NCBI GenBank assembly: GCA_944323245.1
Contig: CALURT010000002.1
Location: forward strand, 87,269-151,268
From: an uncultured Bacteroidales bacterium
GTDB lineage: Bacteria; Bacteroidota; Bacteroidia; Bacteroidales; UBA932
Length of the DNA: 64,000 nt
Reading direction: 5' to 3'
A program made the translations under genes and the position numbers. This document shows, piece after piece, positions 61,730 to 64,000 of the stretch (positions are counted from its first letter, which is position 1; each line of letters starts with the position of its first letter). The notes below the pieces were generated by a model. It was not told where the DNA came from. It saw only the letters and a program-made list of their open reading frames with translations, and searched no databases.

Positions 61730-62746
61730 ATGGAAATAAAAATAGGAAACAACGCAAGATATGCCGTAATCGGATACGGAAGCTGGGCTACCGCCATTGT
61801 GGGGATGCTGAGCAGGAACATGACGGAAGTGGAATGGTATGTCAGGAACGAAGAAGTCCTCGAATGCCTCGCCGAAGAAGGAAGAAATCCCAAATATCTG
61901 AACGAATTGGAGTTTGACCGGCAATACATCCACCCCTCACCTGACATCAACCATGTGGTGGAAAACGCCGACGTGGTGATCCTGTCGGTGCCGTCAGCAT
62001 TCCTGACGGATTTCCTTGCACCTCTGACCGTACCATTGACGGACAAATTCATCGTATCGGCCATAAAAGGCATCATTCCGGGATACTTTCAGACGGTGCT
62101 CGAATACATGCACGACACATATAAACTGAATTTCAGGCAAATGGGAATAATCGCCGGCCCGTCTCACGCCGAAGAGGTCTCCCGCGGCAAACTTTCATAT
62201 CTGACCATGGTCAGCTCCGACCCGGACAACGCAAGGGCTGTAGGAGAACGCCTGATGTCAAAATATATCCACATCAGCTATTCCCAGGACCTTTACGGGG
62301 CTGAATATGCAGCCATTCTCAAAAATATCTACGCACTTGCGGCCGGACTTGCGAGCGGGCTCGGATACGGGGACAATTTCCTTGCCGTGCTTGTAGCCGA
62401 CTGCGCCTGCGAAATGACCAGATTCATCGAGGAAAGCTACCCTTACAAACGCAACACCTTGGCATCAGCATATTTGGGCGACCTGCTCGTGACCTGCTAT
62501 TCGACCTACAGCCGCAACAGACGGCTCGGCCAACTCATAGGTCACGGCTGTACAGTCAAAAGTGCGTTGAATGAAATGACCATGATTGCAGAAGGCTATT
62601 ACGCCGCCGCCTGCATCAGACACATCAATCTCAGGCACAAGGTAAAAATGCCTATAGCCGACATGGTGTACGAGGTCCTTTACGAGAACAAGTCGCCGAG
62701 AAAGGCCATGAAGGGACTTGCCGACATGCTTGACTCGGAACTGTGA
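61730..62746 (+). CDS. gpsA: Glycerol-3-phosphate dehydrogenase [NAD(P)+]
   Basis: 338 residues. The dinucleotide-binding motif is VIGYGSWATAIVGML (G-x-G-x-W-A, about 12-26), then NADVVILSVPSAFL; the catalytic region includes FIVSAIKGI and GPSHAEEVSRG, and Lys in YAAILKNIYALAAGLASGLG. SLASAYLGDLLVTCYSTYSRNR is also typical. It reduces dihydroxyacetone phosphate to sn-glycerol-3-phosphate for phospholipid synthesis. Single gene on the plus strand, divergent from the GNAT cluster; no terminator was obvious before the convergent EamA gene 52 bases away. Confidence 0.95.
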   Translation: MEIKIGNNARYAVIGYGSWATAIVGMLSRNMTEVEWYVRNEEVLECLAEEGRNPKYLNELEFDRQYIHPSPDINHVVENADVVILSVPSAFLTDFLAPLTVPLTDKFIVSAIKGIIPGYFQTVLEYMHDTYKLNFRQMGIIAGPSHAEEVSRGKLSYLTMVSSDPDNARAVGERLMSKYIHISYSQDLYGAEYAAILKNIYALAAGLASGLGYGDNFLAVLVADCACEMTRFIEESYPYKRNTLASAYLGDLLVTCYSTYSRNRRLGQLIGHGCTVKSALNEMTMIAEGYYAAACIRHINLRHKVKMPIADMVYEVLYENKSPRKAMKGLADMLDSEL

Positions 62747-62798
62747 CTTTTTTGGCGGGATATGGCATCGGCCTTCGGGCGGGGTTCGGCAGCGGCTG

Positions 62799-63716
62799 TC
62801 AGGCGTGTCTTGGCCGTATCTTCTTGAATATAGATGAAAAAGTCTTCGTGATGCTTTCCGATAGGATAATAAGGGTCACAGCTACTATGATAAGAAATAT
62901 TCCCATCCCCTCCTGAAACGTAAAGGGCTCTCCGAATACGAGCGAACCGATAGCTACTGCAGTGACCGGCTCCATCGCTCCGAGCACGGACGTCATCGTT
63001 CCTCCGATATTGCGGACCGCCACAAGCAGAGTAATGTTCGAAACTACGGTCGGCACTACGGCCAGCAGGACAAGATTGACGTACGAGACGGCGTCCGGCA
63101 CCTTCTGGATTCCTCCCGAAAGCAAGGCCTTGACTGCAAAAAGGATTGCACTTACGATGAATACGTAAAAGGCCAATTTCCTGCCGGGCATGGTGGCGAC
63201 ACGAGTCTTGTTGACGGTGGTAATGTAGCTTGCGTATGCAAGGGCGGAACAAAGGACGATGAAGATTCCCAATGCGGGAATTGCCGCTTCGCTTCCCTTG
63301 ACAGACAAAAGTGCGACTCCCGCTATGGCAAGGACTACTGCAAACCATGTGGCCAAGGCCGGTTTTTCCCTGAAGACAAGCAGCATCAGAAAGGTAACGA
63401 AAACCGGATATGTGAAATGCAGGGCAGTAGCCAATCCGGCGCCCATAAAGTCGTATCCCCAGAAAAGGAACATTGACGAACCCGTATAGAAGCATCCGAG
63501 AAGGATGAGTATAGGAATGTCCCGTTTCTCTATCCTTGCGCTCTGTTTCCTGACCATCAGCATGATACCCAATGCAATGGACGCAAAAAGAAATCTGTAG
63601 AACAGAATCGAGTCGTAATTCATGCCCTTCCCCATCAGCGGCAGGGTAAACAGCGGTATCAGTCCGAAGGTCACAGACGTGACAATTCCGTAGAAATATC
63701 CTTTGAAATTGGCCAT
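62799..63716 (-). CDS. EamA/DMT-family transporter
   Basis: 305 residues with ten hydrophobic helices in two EamA repeats, the standard drug/metabolite transporter plan. The first repeat includes LFWGYDFMGAGLATALHFTYP and the second IGGTMTSVLGAMEPVTAVAIG followed by LVFGEPFTFQEGMGI. Substrate unknown; exporters of amino acids or metabolites are common in this family. It ends in a charged KTFSSIFKKIRPRHA tail. A -7-like TACATTTG (63752-63745) precedes it. Confidence 0.9.
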   Translation of the reverse strand: MANFKGYFYGIVTSVTFGLIPLFTLPLMGKGMNYDSILFYRFLFASIALGIMLMVRKQSARIEKRDIPILILLGCFYTGSSMFLFWGYDFMGAGLATALHFTYPVFVTFLMLLVFREKPALATWFAVVLAIAGVALLSVKGSEAAIPALGIFIVLCSALAYASYITTVNKTRVATMPGRKLAFYVFIVSAILFAVKALLSGGIQKVPDAVSYVNLVLLAVVPTVVSNITLLVAVRNIGGTMTSVLGAMEPVTAVAIGSLVFGEPFTFQEGMGIFLIIVAVTLIILSESITKTFSSIFKKIRPRHA

Positions 63717-63928
63717 TTGCTTTGCTTTTCAGATTTTCGGGGTGCAAATGTACAAATATTTCGATGACACGTAACGGAGATTCCGATTTTTTATCTATCT
63801 TTGCTTTCCCAATCGAAACATTGGACAGTTCTTCTAAAATTTTTGCGGAAAATTCGTGCAAGACGAGCGCAGAGCAAAATCTTTGCTATGCCGAGGCGCA
63901 GCCGAATTTAGCGCATTTTCAAGAAAAT

Positions 63929-64000
63929 GCGGAAATAGCTCAGTTGGTAGAGCATCAGCTTCCCAAGCTGAGGGTCGCGAGTTCGAATCTCGTTTTCCGC
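63929..64000 (+). tRNA. tRNA-Gly (anticodon CCC), cut at the discriminator base
   Basis: 72 bases: acceptor GCGGAAA with TTTCCGC, D-stem GCTC/GAGC, anticodon stem TCAGC/GCTGA around TTCCCAA (anticodon CCC), T-arm GCGAG-TTCGAAT-CTCGT with one G-T pair. The window ends at base 72 of the acceptor stem, so the discriminator base is outside. Upstream (63717-63928) there is a -7-like TATCTTTG at 63796-63803 and a 9-bp hairpin (63912-63931) that overlaps the first three bases of the tRNA. Confidence 0.93.

Noticed and set aside
62680..63861. 393-codon minus-strand frame
   Set aside because: Shadow of the EamA gene in another frame, rich in His, Cys, Arg and Ser, without any motif.

Overview
The window looks like chromosomal DNA of a member of the Bacteroidales (Bacteroidota), of mid G+C. 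The evidence is a complete Na+-translocating NQR operon, many lipoprotein families typical of the group (DUF4906-like, DUF4493/DUF6359, PCMD, DUF1573, DUF4831, DUF4491), an rpsF-rpsR-rplI operon, and several promoters of the Bacteroidetes type (TTTG, 18-20 bases, then TAnnTTTG). Clear Shine-Dalgarno sequences are also present before several genes (rpsR, rplI, nqrF, dnaJ). I do not assign a genus.

Layout. 1-3.3 kb: two secreted lipoproteins, the first cut by the window edge. 3.4-5.9 kb: UvrD/PcrA helicase. 5.9-11.9 kb: nqrABCDEF, closed by a strong terminator. 12.1-23.2 kb: a PorT-like barrel protein, then a polymorphic-toxin locus read leftwards. That locus has a 2129-residue secreted SpvB/RHS protein ending in a GIY-YIG nuclease-like domain, an Imm26-like gene coupled to it by an ATGA overlap, and then an array of duplicated and partly broken small genes (two lipoprotein paralogues, two copies of an immunity-like gene, one broken by a structured ~155-bp insertion, and a further unknown gene containing a repeat). 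23.3-28.4 kb: ferredoxin, DUF1573 lipoprotein, ArsP_2-type putative metal exporter, and a PCMD lipoprotein/barrel pair. 28.5-32.7 kb: parE, a small acyltransferase and a long-chain acyl-CoA synthetase-like protein. 32.7-33.9 kb: a DUF4143 AAA ATPase behind two hairpins that are inverted copies of each other. 34-38.6 kb: ribosomal proteins L9/S18/S6, then pepD, DUF4831 and a LpxL-like acyltransferase. 38.8-46.4 kb: a POT peptide transporter and a ketodeoxygluconate/hexuronate catabolism cluster (GlpT-type MFS and LacI regulator, divergent from kdgK, KDPG aldolase and an ExuT-like MFS). 46.7-49.5 kb: outer-membrane barrel of the TonB-receptor type. 49.5-49.9 kb: tandem hairpin repeats. 49.9-52.4 kb: grpE, dnaJ, rplS, tRNA-Arg(ACG). 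52.4-54 kb: PatB-type C-S lyase and DUF4491. 54-61.6 kb: an acyltransferase-like gene facing a compact six-gene operon (GNAT, omega-amidase, iorA, iorB, ppk1, ppx). 61.7-64 kb: gpsA, an EamA transporter and tRNA-Gly(CCC) running to the last base.

How the parts work together. NQR supplies a sodium gradient. KdgK and KDPG aldolase turn 2-keto-3-deoxygluconate into pyruvate and glyceraldehyde-3-phosphate under a LacI-type regulator. Ppk1 and Ppx make and break polyphosphate and are co-transcribed with indolepyruvate oxidoreductase and an omega-amidase. The most interesting accessory region is the toxin/immunity locus at 12.9-23.3 kb: it shows a live toxin-immunity pair beside immunity-like genes that have been duplicated, truncated and invaded by structured repeats. 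I saw no CRISPR array, integrase, transposase or T6SS gene.
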